DNA of 64,000 bases from BM714 sp964484935. Its GTDB lineage: Bacteria; Bacillota; Clostridia; Peptostreptococcales; BM714. Location of the stretch: NCBI GenBank assembly GCA_964484935.1, contig CAZAFW010000002.1:65333-129332 (forward strand), in the 5' to 3' direction. A model generated the notes under the pieces. That model worked only from the letters and a program-made list of their open reading frames with translations. It did not search any database and had not been told where the DNA came from. The position numbers were made by a program, and so were the translations under genes. Shown one piece after another: positions 44,008-51,499 of the stretch; position 1 is the stretch's first letter, and each line of letters begins with the position of its first letter.

Positions 44008-44933
44008 ATTTTCAATTCCTCCATCCTTTTTTCAAGAGTTTTAACACTCATTTCAGGATTAACTGTTTTAGAGCTTTCCATGGCTATAGATGCGGCAGCA
44101 TGCCCATAATAGAGCATATCGGTTTCAAACTGTCCCTTGCTGCGACCATAAACCGCTCCTGCCAAAAAAGCATCCCCCGCTCCGTTGACATTCTTCTTTC
44201 CCCCAACAAGCGACGGGCACCTGTAAACGCGTCCTTTTCCGGAAAGCCATGCTCCATTGGCCCCGTCTGTCATTAGAACCCAGCAAATTCCCAAGCCGTT
44301 GATCCGCTTTAATCCCTCGATTGTTTTTTCGAAACTGTCCATCCTTATACCCGAAATGATTTGCGCTTCAAGGATGTTTGGCTTGAGGATTTCAGCAGAC
44401 CATTTTATGCCGTCAAGCTTACCCGCTTTAGAAGTCGAAACAGGATCGAATACTATATGTTTGTGTTTATATTTTTCCATTACAAATTCGATTATTTCAA
44501 CAGAAACATTTGAGTCCATAACTATAAACTCCGCTTCTTCAAGTTTTTCGTATGACTGTTTGATATCCGGTATTGACAATTTGTCAAATATCTCCATGTC
44601 GCTCACCGCTGTTTCCATCTCCCCGTCTGCATCTACGACAGAAAGATATATCGAAGAACGCGAACCGTCATCAAATATCTTGCTGCATGAAGCATCCATG
44701 CCTATGTTTTTACAAGTCTCCATCAGAAAAAAGCCCATTGGGTCCTTTGCAAATGCCGTTGCTATGGATACTTCAAAGCCTGTCCGGATCAAATTCTCAC
44801 CTATGTTGCGGCCTACGCCGCCTGCGGATATTTCTATCCTTCCCGGGTTCGAATCGTTGTGAACCAGAGCTTCTATTGAAAAGCCCGTAATATCGGCATT
44901 TATACCTCCAATAACCATAATCCTGTTGTTCAT
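43983..44933 (-). CDS. psuK: Pseudouridine kinase (PfkB family)
   Basis: About 316 residues. PfkB signatures GGVGRNIGENLIRTG and VNGAGDAFLAGAVYG (catalytic Asp) are visible. PsuK phosphorylates pseudouridine, and the product is cleaved by the neighbouring PsuG. The family is inferred mainly from the psuK-psuG pairing; on sequence alone it would be a sugar/nucleoside kinase. I choose the ATG at 44933 after GGGAG; an ATG seven codons earlier lacks a ribosome site. Confidence 0.9.
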   Translation of the reverse strand: MNNRIMVIGGINADITGFSIEALVHNDSNPGRIEISAGGVGRNIGENLIRTGFEVSIATAFAKDPMGFFLMETCKNIGMDASCSKIFDDGSRSSIYLSVVDADGEMETAVSDMEIFDKLSIPDIKQSYEKLEEAEFIVMDSNVSVEIIEFVMEKYKHKHIVFDPVSTSKAGKLDGIKWSAEILKPNILEAQIISGIRMDSFEKTIEGLKRINGLGICWVLMTDGANGAWLSGKGRVYRCPSLVGGKKNVNGAGDAFLAGAVYGRSKGQFETDMLYYGHAAASIAMESSKTVNPEMSVKTLEKRMEELKICLKAEEL

Positions 44934-44972
44934 ATGCCACACACTCCCGGCCATGATTTTGCTTTTCGTGTT

Positions 44973-45140
44973 CTAATCCCTGTAATAAAGCTTCTTATTT
45001 ACTTCTTTTACCGTTTCCTCCATCTTCACAATACGTACCTGGAGTTCCTTTATTTCCTTTATGGCAGTCAAGCCATAGAAGAATCCCATTATTCCAACGC
45101 AAAGCGCTGTAACCGAAAACACAAACGAATCAGAGTACAT
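44973..45140 (-). CDS. 55-residue membrane/coiled-coil peptide, function unknown
   Basis: ATG at 45140 behind AAGGTGG; 55 codons ending in TAG at 44973. One N-terminal hydrophobic helix (FVFSVTALCVGIMGFFYGLTAI) is followed by an amphipathic charged helix (KEIKELQVRIVKMEETVKEVNKKL), likely a short coiled coil. It is 40 bases upstream of psuK on the same strand. I do not recognise a family. The good ribosome site and clear helix pattern support a real small protein. Confidence 0.65.
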   Translation of the reverse strand: MYSDSFVFSVTALCVGIMGFFYGLTAIKEIKELQVRIVKMEETVKEVNKKLYYRD

Positions 45141-45211
45141 TTAATCCACCTTCAATATTTTTTTATATCCATAGTTCATTATAATCTTAACTGGATTTGT
45201 TTACAAATCGA

Positions 45212-45250
45212 AAGAAAAAGACCCGCCAGTCAAGGAGCGGATCTTTTTCG
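45212..45250 (-). terminator. Terminator of the prd operon
   Basis: On the minus strand GATCCGC pairs with GCGGGTC (one G-U) and is followed by TTTTTC, about 40 bases beyond the TauE-like gene. Confidence 0.8.
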
Positions 45251-45285
45251 CAAAATATATTAAAGAGATAATATGGATGGTAAGA

Positions 45286-46170
45286 TTATGCAGCAGTTTC
45301 CTCCGCTTTTTTATTCTTGGCGGCTGATTTGAGCATTGTGAGTGATGTGTAAAGTATGACTCCTATGACAAGCCATGTAAGAATGCTGATAGGCATTGAC
45401 TTGACAAGATAAGCAGCTATGAACACTCCTACGGATCCTGCAATTGTGATTGCCATTGAAGCTTTTCTGTCATATGCAGCCTCTTTGATAAATTTAATTG
45501 AAGCTACAGGCATGAGGAATGCGCATGAACCCATCATTATCGGGAAGGCTACTCTCGGAGACATTCCGAGCATGTATACAAGAGCCATGGCTGGAGCATA
45601 GAGACCAACTCCTGCAGTCATAAGGGCTCCCAAAATGAAGTTTGCAGCTATTGCGAAAATAAGTTTTCCGCCTGTAAGGCCGATTGCATCGCCTGTTCCA
45701 AGTGAAGCAGTCCAACCCATTTGTCCTGAAGTCATTAGGAAAGCAGTCGCCAGAAGGGCAAATCCCATTACCAGTTGTACTTTTCTTTCATCAAATTTGG
45801 CAACGATTCCGGCACCAAGGTAAGCGCCTGCAGTTGCTGAGGCAAGCATTGAGACCAATGTCACTATTTCAACTTCGATAACTGCGATAAATATGAATGC
45901 TTCAAGAACTACCGGAACAGTACATCCAACATTGAGTGTTCCAGGTATTATTCTATCCTTTGTTTGCTTGAAGAATTTAAGCAAGGCTGTTGTAGGGGCA
46001 AACGACCCTATTCCCAATGTGTCGAAAAAGTTTACTATGAATCCTATTCCCAACGTAATGCCCCACGAATTGTCTTCCAGTTCTCCTTTGTGAGATGCAA
46101 AATCTTTTACAAACACTGCACTGAACCAAAGAGTCATCGCTCCCAAAACACCTAAAACCGCTTGTACCAT
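45286..46170 (-). CDS. TauE/SafE-family permease, last gene of prd operon
   Basis: 294 residues with about eight membrane helices and the family repeat pattern (GIGFIVNFFDTLGIGSFAPTTALLKFF near the start, ANFILGALMTAGVGLYAPAMALVYMLGMSPRVAFPIMMGSCAFLMP in the second half). TauE/SafE proteins move small anions such as sulfite, sulfoacetate or carboxylates. It follows prdF by 24 bases and shares its terminator, so it should be expressed with proline reductase. Transport of proline or the product 5-aminovalerate is an inference worth testing. Confidence 0.85.
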   Translation of the reverse strand: MVQAVLGVLGAMTLWFSAVFVKDFASHKGELEDNSWGITLGIGFIVNFFDTLGIGSFAPTTALLKFFKQTKDRIIPGTLNVGCTVPVVLEAFIFIAVIEVEIVTLVSMLASATAGAYLGAGIVAKFDERKVQLVMGFALLATAFLMTSGQMGWTASLGTGDAIGLTGGKLIFAIAANFILGALMTAGVGLYAPAMALVYMLGMSPRVAFPIMMGSCAFLMPVASIKFIKEAAYDRKASMAITIAGSVGVFIAAYLVKSMPISILTWLVIGVILYTSLTMLKSAAKNKKAEETAA

Positions 46171-46194
46171 TTTCTTCTCCTCCTATAGTTTAAG

Positions 46195-47202
46195 TTATTT
46201 AAGAATAAATCCATATTTGACAGGGTCCGAATCATCAAACACGAAATGATTGAATCCTGTAATATAGGCTGAACCGGTGATTTCGGGAATAATTGCGTCA
46301 AATTCCCCTACTTTCGTTTTTCCAACAACTCTACCTTTGAAAAGTGTTCCAAGTATGCTTTCGTAAATGAATGTCTCTTTCTCTTTAAACAAGCCTTTCG
46401 CATAAAGAGTCGCAAGTTTTGCCGATGTTCCGGTACCGCATGGAGATCTGTCAACTTGTCCCTGACCGAATATAACCACATTCTTATATGTCGCTTCAGG
46501 GTTTGTCGGGTCGTCATAGATTTCAACCAAATCAACCGTATTTATATGGGGCAGTTCCGGATGCTGAACCTTTACGGTGTCGTTTACTATGTCTCTGATT
46601 TCCATTCCAAGAATATTGAGCTTTTGCGCATTTTCAGGTTTCACTTCGATTCCCAGCTTCTTTGCGCTTACGATTGCGAAAAAGCTTCCTCCGAATGCTA
46701 TGTCTAAAGTCACTTTCCCAATTTCCGGTATTTCTATTTCGGCATCTTCTTTATAAAGAAAGGACGGAACATTTTTAAATGAAACTTCCTGAACCTTTCC
46801 GTTCTTGACGGCTACGCTTCCTCTTACCAGACCGGCCGGCGCTTCAAGCACAACATTTGTAACCGGTTCAACCATCGCAACCATTCCCGTTTCTAGTGCA
46901 ACAGTCATTGCACCGATGGTTCCATGGCCGCACATGTTCAAATATCCTCCGCCGTCCATGAATATGATTCCAAGATCAGCCTCTTCAGAAATCGGAGGTG
47001 TAATGATTGAGCCAAACATGTCATTGTGTCCCCTGGGCTCAAGCATAATTCCTGTTCTTAAATGATCAAGATTTTTTTCAAGATAAGCTTTCCTTTCCGG
47101 CATTGTTTTGCCGGGAATCGACGGAATTCCACCAGTTACGATTCTTGTAGGCTCTCCCATTGTATGGGAATCGACTGCATTTATCGTTCGTGTCACTTGC
47201 AT
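46195..47202 (-). CDS. prdF: Proline racemase
   Basis: 335 residues. A cofactor-independent racemase using two catalytic cysteines: Cys91 in NMCGHGTIGA and Cys255 in RSPCGTGTSAK. It converts L-proline to D-proline, the substrate of the reductase encoded upstream. The N-terminal TINAVDSHTMGEPTRIV and length agree with the family. The related 4-hydroxyproline epimerases share this fold, but the prd context favours proline. Four bases separate it from prdE. Confidence 0.95.
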   Translation of the reverse strand: MQVTRTINAVDSHTMGEPTRIVTGGIPSIPGKTMPERKAYLEKNLDHLRTGIMLEPRGHNDMFGSIITPPISEEADLGIIFMDGGGYLNMCGHGTIGAMTVALETGMVAMVEPVTNVVLEAPAGLVRGSVAVKNGKVQEVSFKNVPSFLYKEDAEIEIPEIGKVTLDIAFGGSFFAIVSAKKLGIEVKPENAQKLNILGMEIRDIVNDTVKVQHPELPHINTVDLVEIYDDPTNPEATYKNVVIFGQGQVDRSPCGTGTSAKLATLYAKGLFKEKETFIYESILGTLFKGRVVGKTKVGEFDAIIPEITGSAYITGFNHFVFDDSDPVKYGFILK

Positions 47203-47206
47203 CTAA

Positions 47207-47677
47207 TCAAACCCCCCTCTTTTTCATTTTGAGTTTCAACAAGGCCAAGGCTTTTTTTGCATCTCTTTCATTTACCGTATTTTCACCAACAACTTCGGTT
47301 TCAATGCCTTCTTCGGATTTGTTGAAATCCACTATAGTATCCATATATTCATTCTTGACAACAAACGTTGCAGCAGTTCCTATAAAGCTCATACCTACAA
47401 CCGGTATGCCCCTTTTCCCTATCTGCTCGATTGTATTGGCGAAATCCACATGAGAATTCCCCCATCCGTCCAGAGAAATTATAACTCCGTCCGATCTCAT
47501 GGCTTCAACCCATGCGCCCGCCCTTGTTCCGACAAGCAATTTTTCCTTGTTGCCTTGCGGTGTGCCCACAAGCAAAACTCCCTGCAGGTCAATGTCCGAA
47601 TCCTTTGCAACCACGTCCAACAGCGGATCCCTGAAATGGTGCAAGGACGTTTCCTTTGTAGATGGTCCGATTCCCAT
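47207..47677 (-). CDS. prdE: PrdE, homologue of the C-terminal part of PrdA
   Basis: 156 residues. It aligns with PrdA from its cleavage point on: IGPSTKETSLHHFRDPLLD matches IGPASKETSRHYWREPMVL, and GWGNSHVDFANTIEQIGKRGIPVVGMSF matches the PrdA stretch GFGNNHIDFASHIEQVGKRGVPVVGMTY. The PrdA Cys that becomes the pyruvoyl group is replaced by the start Met-Gly. So PrdE cannot form a pyruvoyl group in the same way. Start: ATG behind AGGAGG, nine bases after prdD. Role in the complex unknown; possibly structural or assembly. Confidence 0.9.
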   Translation of the reverse strand: MGIGPSTKETSLHHFRDPLLDVVAKDSDIDLQGVLLVGTPQGNKEKLLVGTRAGAWVEAMRSDGVIISLDGWGNSHVDFANTIEQIGKRGIPVVGMSFIGTAATFVVKNEYMDTIVDFNKSEEGIETEVVGENTVNERDAKKALALLKLKMKKRGV

Positions 47678-47686
47678 AATATCCTC

Positions 47687-48442
47687 CTATGTCATGGCCC
47701 TTATGGCGCCATCACGGTATTCGTTGGGGGAAACTATCATCGGCATGTTGAGCATGTCTATATTTGAAAACCCTCCTTCAAATCCTGATGGTTCCGAAGA
47801 AAACAACTGGTTGTCGTGCATTGCTCCCTGTCCGCCAATCTGTTTTATGATTACAACCTTCTTTTTGCCTTTTCTTATTGTGTCGTAAAACTCATGATTC
47901 TCATCCGCCTGCCCCGCATTAAGTTTTTTCAGCTTTTCCCTTATCTCCTGAACAAAACCGTCGCATAGCGAATGAATTGCCAAAGGCAGTTTTCTGCTGA
48001 ACTCGACCCCTTCCTTCAGGATGACATCGAATTGTATTATTATATCGTTTGGCCCCGGCGTACCGGCTCGGCCCGTCATAAGCTGCTTGGAAAGAATGCC
48101 GTCCGAAGAACCGAAATTCGACATCTGCCTTCCGTTTTTTTCCGCGCCGTTAATCATTACATAGACCCCGGTCATTGTATGGGTTATGCCCTCTCCCAAA
48201 ACTCCCAAGACCTTTGTGGAAATAGGAAGTATGTCCATTATGCAATTGACATGAATGTCGTGGCTCCCAGGCTCGATTATGTTGATTGAAACATCATCGA
48301 AAATATCCCGGTCGATATCGGATTTGCTCGTCATATTTTTGTCAATCGAGAGCACATTGCCCCTGTATTCCGTCGAGTCTGAAAAAAGAACCCGATCCAC
48401 ATGAAAGGTCCGGATGACCAGCCTTCTCATTTCTTTTTCCAC
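47687..48442 (-). CDS. prdD: PrdD, homologue of the PrdA region before the cleavage site
   Basis: About 251 residues from a GTG at 48442, ten bases after GGGGG; an ATG four codons later is the alternative. It matches PrdA from about residue 180 on: GEGITHTMTGVYVMINGAE, FGSSDGILSKQLMTGRAGTPGPND, IKQIGGQGAMHDNQLFSSEP. It ends IVSPNEYRDGAIRAMT, exactly where PrdA has the Thr preceding its pyruvoyl Cys. PrdD plus PrdE thus equal a PrdA-like chain already split. Function unproven. Confidence 0.9.
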   Translation of the reverse strand: MEKEMRRLVIRTFHVDRVLFSDSTEYRGNVLSIDKNMTSKSDIDRDIFDDVSINIIEPGSHDIHVNCIMDILPISTKVLGVLGEGITHTMTGVYVMINGAEKNGRQMSNFGSSDGILSKQLMTGRAGTPGPNDIIIQFDVILKEGVEFSRKLPLAIHSLCDGFVQEIREKLKKLNAGQADENHEFYDTIRKGKKKVVIIKQIGGQGAMHDNQLFSSEPSGFEGGFSNIDMLNMPMIVSPNEYRDGAIRAMT

Positions 48443-48517
48443 TATTTCTTTTCCCCCTGTCCATTTGTAAAATCCGTCTTCCCCCTCCGTCAAAAGAAGG
48501 AGGAAGACGTTCATTTT

Positions 48518-49243
48518 TTACACTACGGCTACATATTGATAGGGAAGTGTCATGATTCTTCCAGGTGTTTCAATTGTTACAAGCTTGTCCAAAGTATCTG
48601 CCAAAATATCTGTCTGCATCTCGATATTGTTCGGCTCACCGGCATTTGCACCCATCGGTACGAGCGGCGCTACAGCCCTTGGAGAACCGGCTTGTCTTAC
48701 TACAGGAGGAAGGGCCGCAATTACAATTGTCGGTATTCCAGCTTCCTCGATCGCTCTCTGCACTATAACTGCAGAGCGGTGGCAAGTGCCTCAGCCAGCT
48801 GTCATGACAACAGCATCCACATTCTCATCTTTCAATTTTTGGGCGATAGCAGGACCTGTCTCGTTTGTGAAAACTTCAACATTTCCTCCCCCGCCCATGA
48901 AACCGAAATGCATGGGTGCAACACCTTTTATTACACCTTTTGCGGCAAGTTCATTCAATCGGTCTATCGGAAACATGCAGTTGATGTCCTTGTTTACGTC
49001 CTGATTGTCATATCCTCCATGCGAAACCATCAAATTGTCGCTGTCGGAATCTCCGGGTATTTCTCTGTAACTCGTGTCTCCAGCCAAATTGAACCGCTTG
49101 TCCGACTTCAAGTGCACGCCGGCGGCCGTAGCCAATGCGATTGTCATTTCATTGAGCGGCTTTGTGACAGGCGTCCAGACAACCGGAGGTGTAATAGGCA
49201 CGAATATTTCTGATTGTAAACCTTGTACAACAGTCAAACTCAT
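48518..49243 (-). CDS. prdB: D-proline reductase selenoprotein subunit PrdB (UGA = Sec151)
   Basis: 241 residues when the in-frame TGA at 48791-48793 is read as selenocysteine. The flanking motif VVMTAG-U-GTCHRSAVIV is the PrdB active site; the frame continues 91 codons to TAA at 48518. The Sec attacks the alpha C-N bond chemistry of D-proline together with the PrdA pyruvoyl group. The start is the ATG at 49243 behind GGGAGG; the longer frame upstream is unsupported. A hairpin right after the TGA fits a bacterial SECIS. Standard gene callers will split this gene in two. Confidence 0.95.
48756..48776 (-). promoter_or_regulatory. Candidate SECIS hairpin in prdB
   Basis: CTCTGCA-GTTATAG-TGCAGAG, a 7-bp perfect stem with a 7-base loop, starts 14 bases after the in-frame TGA on the minus strand. 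The distance and apical position fit SelB-dependent bacterial SECIS elements. Confidence 0.75.
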
Positions 49244-49247
49244 TTCT

Positions 49248-49568
49248 CTATACCTCCCTACAATCTTCTTTGTATTCGGATTGAATATGCTTATTATAGT
49301 TTTCCTCAGCGCTTCTTTTAGCTTCAAGCTGTCTGACGGCACTTCTAGCATATTCTTCGTCAGGTTCCGCATCGAGCACTTCGATGTAAGTCATCATAAA
49401 TCCGACTTGCTGCCCTCTCATTAGTTCCACCGGGCTAATAACCATGCGTCTAGGCACTTTTATTTGTCCCATACGGCCTTTGAAGTCCACCGTTACAGAG
49501 CAATCGCTAAAATCCACTACTATTCCTTCATAAAAACTTTCTGATGAAGCATATTTCAATCTGTCCAT
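49248..49568 (-). CDS. 106-residue conserved prd-operon protein (CBO2463/CBO2479-domain type)
   Basis: 106 residues between prdA and prdB. The first half is a small beta-rich domain (YEGIVVDFSDCSVTVDFKGRMGQIKVPRRMVISPVELMRGQQVGFMMTYIEVL). The C-terminal half is a charged helix (DEEYARSAVRQLEAKRSAEENY). A gene of this kind is found at this place in other prd operons; I recall the domain name but cannot verify it here. It starts 20 bases after prdA and ends four bases before prdB. Possible roles are assembly or translation tuning of the selenoprotein; none is shown. Confidence 0.8.
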   Translation of the reverse strand: MDRLKYASSESFYEGIVVDFSDCSVTVDFKGRMGQIKVPRRMVISPVELMRGQQVGFMMTYIEVLDAEPDEEYARSAVRQLEAKRSAEENYNKHIQSEYKEDCREV

Positions 49569-49588
49569 TTTTTTATCACCTTTGCTTT

Positions 49589-51469
49589 TTATTCTTCGAT
49601 TTCGTAGATTTCTCTACGTTTTTTTGATTTTTCGAGGCTTTGTTCATTCTCGCAAAGCTCTATTTTTTCTCCTGTTGCCTTTTCAATCATTTCAACGTTA
49701 TTTTGTTTTACGTTGGCATTCCAAGATCTTTCAGGCTTCTTGATACTTTCGCCCATCATCTCGGACTTTAGCATGTAGATTGCCCTTATTGCATCTTCCT
49801 TGCACAATGTGTTATTGGCGAGAATTTCATTCTCGATTCCCTGCATGGACTTGTTGTTGTCAACCATGGCATTCATGAATTCGTTTCCTACAACCAATTG
49901 CCCTTGAACCGCTGCGTAAGTCATTCCAACAACTGGAACTCCCCTTTTGCCTACTTGCTCTATATGAGAGGCAAAATCTATGTGGTTGTTTCCAAATCCT
50001 TCTGTTCCAACTATTGCTCCGTCAAGGTCCATTGTTTCAACAGTCATCCCAAGAATATTGGAAACATAGAATTTTTCGGAGTTTACTTGAGGCGAACCAA
50101 CAAGAATAACTGCAACGAGGTCGACTTCTTCGTCGTTCATCAGTTCAAGAACCATAGGTTCTCTCCAGTAATGTCTCGACGTTTCCTTGGAAGCAGGTCC
50201 GATGCATGTGAGTGCGTGTATGCATCCATCGATGACTTGAAGAGGGGAAACAACTATTGGAACGTTTCCAAGGTCTACATTGGCCTTTGCCCCAATAGTC
50301 CCTACCGGTTCTACAGGAAGAAGGAAGTTGTCGTGCATTGCTCCCTGTCCCATGATTTCCTTGATAAAAGCAACCCTTTTCTTTCCGGGATGCCTTGTTT
50401 GAACAAATTCCTCTGTGTCCACAACGAGGCTTTCATCTAAAGTTTTAAGGGCTTCGCGAATTTCCTGCGTGATAACGTCAGTCGCCCTGTGAGCGGCCAT
50501 CGGTCCGGGTCTTTCCATGTTTGTGCCGCGCTTTACAGTTACTTGTGTCTTTATGAAAGTTTCGCCGAATTCAGGTGATCCCGGGCGTCCCCACATGATG
50601 TTTCTGTCAAGGATTCCTTCCGATGATCCGAATTCACCGATTTGTACTCCGTCTTCGTCTGTACCTGTCACAACAACGATTGTTCCGTCGACAACCCTTG
50701 TGATTCCTTCTCCGACTTCACCCTCTTCTTTTGTTGCTATGGGTTGAATGTCCATAAGAGTTTCGCTGTATGTGTCGTATTTATCAGGCGTGATGACTTC
50801 GATTTTCATATCGACTACAAGTTCTTCGGTTTCGATTGCATCCTTGCAGATGTCTTCACGAATTGTTAGAGTTTTTCCCTCTATTTTTGTTTCGGGTCCG
50901 AATTCAACCTTGTTTATTTCGAAATGCTTTCTTTTAAGGCTTCTAATCACTTTTTCTTCTTGAGCCTTTTCGGCAACATCCGCCTCTGCAGCAACCTCAG
51001 CCGAAACAATACTTCCAGATGGCAATGCTCCGCCATAGGCGGAACCTGCTACCGTAAGCGGAATTTCAAGATTTATGTCTCTTCCTTCGCCTATGTGTAT
51101 TTTAACAACTCCGCCTTGGGTTCCTATCGGCATAACCGGTGAAACGGGAGCAACTGGAGCAATTTCTTCCTCAACTGCAGAAACTTCAACAACCTCCTCT
51201 TTTTCAACTTCAACTTCTGCGACTCCATCGAGTACAGCCGCAGTAAGCGGTGTAAGCGAATCAACCGTTTCAATTAATGTCGCACCCAAAACCTGTCCTA
51301 TAGTTAAAGCATTTTCAGGCACTTCCAGCAGGCCGGAATCCTCAAGATCGGGAAGTATTTCAGGATCTTCCAGATTTTCAGGCTTTATTACCGTCCCTGC
51401 TTCGAATCTGCAGCAGGTGACAGCCAAGTCGTTGGCATGCTCCTTTGCAGTTTCCAAAGTAATTGACAT
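49589..51469 (-). CDS. prdA: D-proline reductase proprotein PrdA
   Basis: 626 residues. The precursor is cleaved itself to give two subunits. By comparison with known PrdA the cut is between Thr421 and Cys422 (GCIHALT|CIGPASKETS), and Cys422 becomes the pyruvoyl group that binds D-proline. An N-terminal region of about 170 residues holds an acidic and Ala/Pro/Val-rich linker (residues 84-115). GEGITRVVDGTIVVVTG and GQGAMHDNFLLPVEPVG are shared with PrdD. Start behind GGGGG, 31 bases after the prdC stop. With PrdB it forms the reductase. Confidence 0.96.
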   Translation of the reverse strand: MSITLETAKEHANDLAVTCCRFEAGTVIKPENLEDPEILPDLEDSGLLEVPENALTIGQVLGATLIETVDSLTPLTAAVLDGVAEVEVEKEEVVEVSAVEEEIAPVAPVSPVMPIGTQGGVVKIHIGEGRDINLEIPLTVAGSAYGGALPSGSIVSAEVAAEADVAEKAQEEKVIRSLKRKHFEINKVEFGPETKIEGKTLTIREDICKDAIETEELVVDMKIEVITPDKYDTYSETLMDIQPIATKEEGEVGEGITRVVDGTIVVVTGTDEDGVQIGEFGSSEGILDRNIMWGRPGSPEFGETFIKTQVTVKRGTNMERPGPMAAHRATDVITQEIREALKTLDESLVVDTEEFVQTRHPGKKRVAFIKEIMGQGAMHDNFLLPVEPVGTIGAKANVDLGNVPIVVSPLQVIDGCIHALTCIGPASKETSRHYWREPMVLELMNDEEVDLVAVILVGSPQVNSEKFYVSNILGMTVETMDLDGAIVGTEGFGNNHIDFASHIEQVGKRGVPVVGMTYAAVQGQLVVGNEFMNAMVDNNKSMQGIENEILANNTLCKEDAIRAIYMLKSEMMGESIKKPERSWNANVKQNNVEMIEKATGEKIELCENEQSLEKSKKRREIYEIEE

Positions 51470-51499
51470 TTTTCTTTCCCCCTATTCTTTATTTTCTTT

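Noticed and set aside
48791..49372. 193-codon frame ending in TGA as a complete short gene
   Set aside because: The TGA is the PrdB selenocysteine codon and the frame continues to 48518; the extra N-terminal 43 codons lie upstream of the true ribosome site.
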